Assembly (NCBI GenBank): GCA_021796055.1
Contig: JAJYOS010000444.1
Location: 1-5,881 of the forward strand
DNA: 5,881 nt
DNA from: Bacteroidota bacterium
Lineage (GTDB): Bacteria; Bacteroidota; Kryptoniia; Kryptoniales; JAKASW01
Reading direction: 5' to 3'
Under the pieces are notes generated by a model that was not told where the DNA came from, ran no database searches, and worked only from the letters and a program-made list of their open reading frames with translations. Below are positions 4,446 through 5,881 of this stretch, in pieces. Within the stretch, counting starts at the first letter, position 1; every line of letters starts with the position of its first letter. A program made the position numbers and the translations under genes.

Positions 4446-5881
4446 GTTTCTTCACCGATAACGTTCGTTCAAGACCGACGATTACGCTTGTCAATTCATT
4501 GTACATGTCGCTCATGGCCGCTGCGCCGTCGCCCGCGGGAGCGAAACGTGCGAACTCACACTTCTCCGTGCAGGATCTGAGGCTCGCGAGGAGCCGGCCG
4601 TCTATGTTCCTGGCTTTCAACACGGATTCCGCTCGCTCCAGCGACATCTCTGATTTCGGTATGTGGAGTTTGTCCTCGAGGTAACCGAAGATAGCCTGCG
4701 ATATCTCCGCGTAGAATTCGGCCTGCTTGCCGCCATCCATTAGTAATTTCGCCTTCTTGAAACGCGCTCTGGCTACTTTCTCCGCCTGGCGGTATCTGAG
4801 CAGTTGGACGTTCCCGGCGAGTTTATCAGTTCTCCTCTTCCAGGTGACAAGCCCGATCAGGATGAATAAGGGAGCGACTACTGCCGACCAGAACCAGGCG
4901 CTGAAAATTGTGTAGCCGACCTCTCTCCTCAGGCCGCTAGTAGTCGTATGGATGTAACGGATGTCTTCTCCGAGAAGTTTTATGTTCTCTTTCGAGAAGC
5001 CCGCGACATTTTGATTTCCGTTGTTCGCTCCGGGTGCAATGTCCAGCGGATATGGCGGAGTAGCCAGAGTTATGTATGATCGCCGCGCCGGATTGAAATA
5101 CGAAAACTTGATCGGTGGGATCTCTTGTCTTCCGGCAACTCTGGGGACGATGAGATACTCGAAGGTCTTTGTGCCAGATACCGCATTGTCTCTCGTAATT
5201 TGCTGCGTAATCTTCGGCTGGTAAGTGTCGAACCCTGACGGAAGAGAGATGTCCGGCATCGTGAGGAGCTGTATGTTACCCTGACCGCTGATCGTGATCT
5301 TGAGAGTCAGTGGTTCATCCGCTTTCGTGTTCACGTTGCTGATCTGTGAAGACATTGTGAAATCGCCGACCGATCCGGTGAAGGACTTCGGGACGTTATT
5401 CGATGGAAGCGGGACAACGTCGACCTTGATGGTGTTAGACGTCGACTTCAGGTTCACAGTCGAGTAACTGTTGAAGAAAGGGTCGTTGAAGAACTGGTCG
5501 AACACATTGTTCGGGCTGCCCCCTTGTCTCTGGCGGACCTGGACCGGTATGTCAAGGACCATCGGGGTCACTGAAAGCCTTCCAGTCTGCGTCGGGAAAA
5601 GTTCCACTTTTTTCAATACTCCGACGCTGTACGGCTTCCCGTGGTAAGTCTCGGTTGTCAGGCTGATTGTTCCCGGAAGGGTGAGATCTTCCGCCCAGAA
5701 TCCTTCATAAGATGGAAGCTTGGAAACCTGCATCTGGCTCGCAATGGGTAGGCGTGTGTACAGTTTGTAAGTCACAGTTACCGGCTGGCCAAGATAGACC
5801 TTCTCTCTGTCCGCGGAAGCGAGGATGAAAACGTTGTCGCCGATATTGTTCGAGGAGACTGTCGGCGCTCCCTTTGTTCCC
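4438..5881 (-). CDS. batD: BatD-like membrane protein of the Bat operon (5' end outside window)
   Basis: The frame is open to the right edge, giving 480 visible residues from 5880 to the TGA at 4440-4438. The GTG at 5775 is internal: upstream codons continue the domain with REKVYLGQPVTVTYKLYTRL, a typical BatD strand pair. Full BatD proteins have about 600 residues, so the signal peptide and roughly 100-130 residues are missing. The visible part has periplasmic beta-rich repeats. Family features are FDQFFNDPFF (visible residues 127-136), PKSFTGSVGDF opening the next repeat (164-174) and SGQGNI (198-203). One membrane helix lies at about 329-347, followed by KRR and a charged helical cytoplasmic domain to the end. 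This matches the oxygen-tolerance BatD family (pfam13584), thought to act with the BatA/BatB and TPR proteins at the inner membrane. Its exact activity is not established. The promoter and the upstream genes (expected MoxR ATPase, DUF58, BatA, BatB) lie off the right edge. Confidence 0.92.
   Translation of the reverse strand, partial: GTKGAPTVSSNNIGDNVFILASADREKVYLGQPVTVTYKLYTRLPIASQMQVSKLPSYEGFWAEDLTLPGTISLTTETYHGKPYSVGVLKKVELFPTQTGRLSVTPMVLDIPVQVRQRQGGSPNNVFDQFFNDPFFNSYSTVNLKSTSNTIKVDVVPLPSNNVPKSFTGSVGDFTMSSQISNVNTKADEPLTLKITISGQGNIQLLTMPDISLPSGFDTYQPKITQQITRDNAVSGTKTFEYLIVPRVAGRQEIPPIKFSYFNPARRSYITLATPPYPLDIAPGANNGNQNVAGFSKENIKLLGEDIRYIHTTTSGLRREVGYTIFSAWFWSAVVAPLFILIGLVTWKRRTDKLAGNVQLLRYRQAEKVARARFKKAKLLMDGGKQAEFYAEISQAIFGYLEDKLHIPKSEMSLERAESVLKARNIDGRLLASLRSCTEKCEFARFAPAGDGAAAMSDMYNELTSVIVGLERTLSVKKHA

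Noticed and set aside
5773..5775. GTG as the start codon of batD
   Set aside because: The frame stays open upstream to the window edge and those residues continue a typical BatD domain, so it is an internal valine.

Overview
The window carries five protein genes and no RNA genes, IS elements or CRISPR arrays that I can see. Gene families, moderate GC content and usable Shine-Dalgarno sequences suggest an environmental member of the Bacteroidota/Chlorobiota (FCB) group, perhaps Ignavibacteria-like. The arguments are the adjacent BatD and BatE proteins, a ROK kinase with the long C-terminal region I associate with this group, and an SD site that argues against classical Bacteroidia. This placement is inference; no marker gene is present.

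Layout, left to right. Bases 1-495 hold the 3' part of a plus-strand ROK-family sugar kinase, closed by a strong intrinsic terminator (532-582). A 259-base gap without a convincing gene leads to a plus-strand homocysteine S-methyltransferase (842-1726). It is equivalent to only the first, zinc-binding domain of cobalamin-dependent methionine synthase and starts with TTG. A 405-base intergenic region (1727-2131) follows, with a good sigma70-type promoter (1869-1897), two dyad-symmetric operator-like sites around it, and a hairpin just before the next ribosome binding site. It appears to be the control region of a major facilitator transporter of the ExuT/GudP/DgoT sugar-acid family (2144-3445).

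The transporter converges on a minus-strand operon. Between them (3446-3632) lie competing inverted repeats, an imperfect direct repeat and a GC-rich REP-like element bounded by 6-bp inverted ends. The minus-strand genes are batE (3633-4445) and the 3' part of batD (4438 to the right edge). They overlap by 8 bases and so are probably translationally coupled. BatD and BatE are envelope proteins of the Bat (aerotolerance) operon, which in related genomes runs MoxR ATPase, DUF58 protein, BatA, BatB, sometimes BatC, BatD, BatE; the missing genes should lie to the right of the window.

The kinase and transporter suggest carbohydrate or sugar-acid use and the methyltransferase one-carbon or methionine metabolism, but gaps and the terminator make them separate transcription units. 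I found no strong evidence for an undescribed system. The most useful leads are the transporter control region, the stand-alone methionine synthase domain and the small repeat element at 3572-3627.
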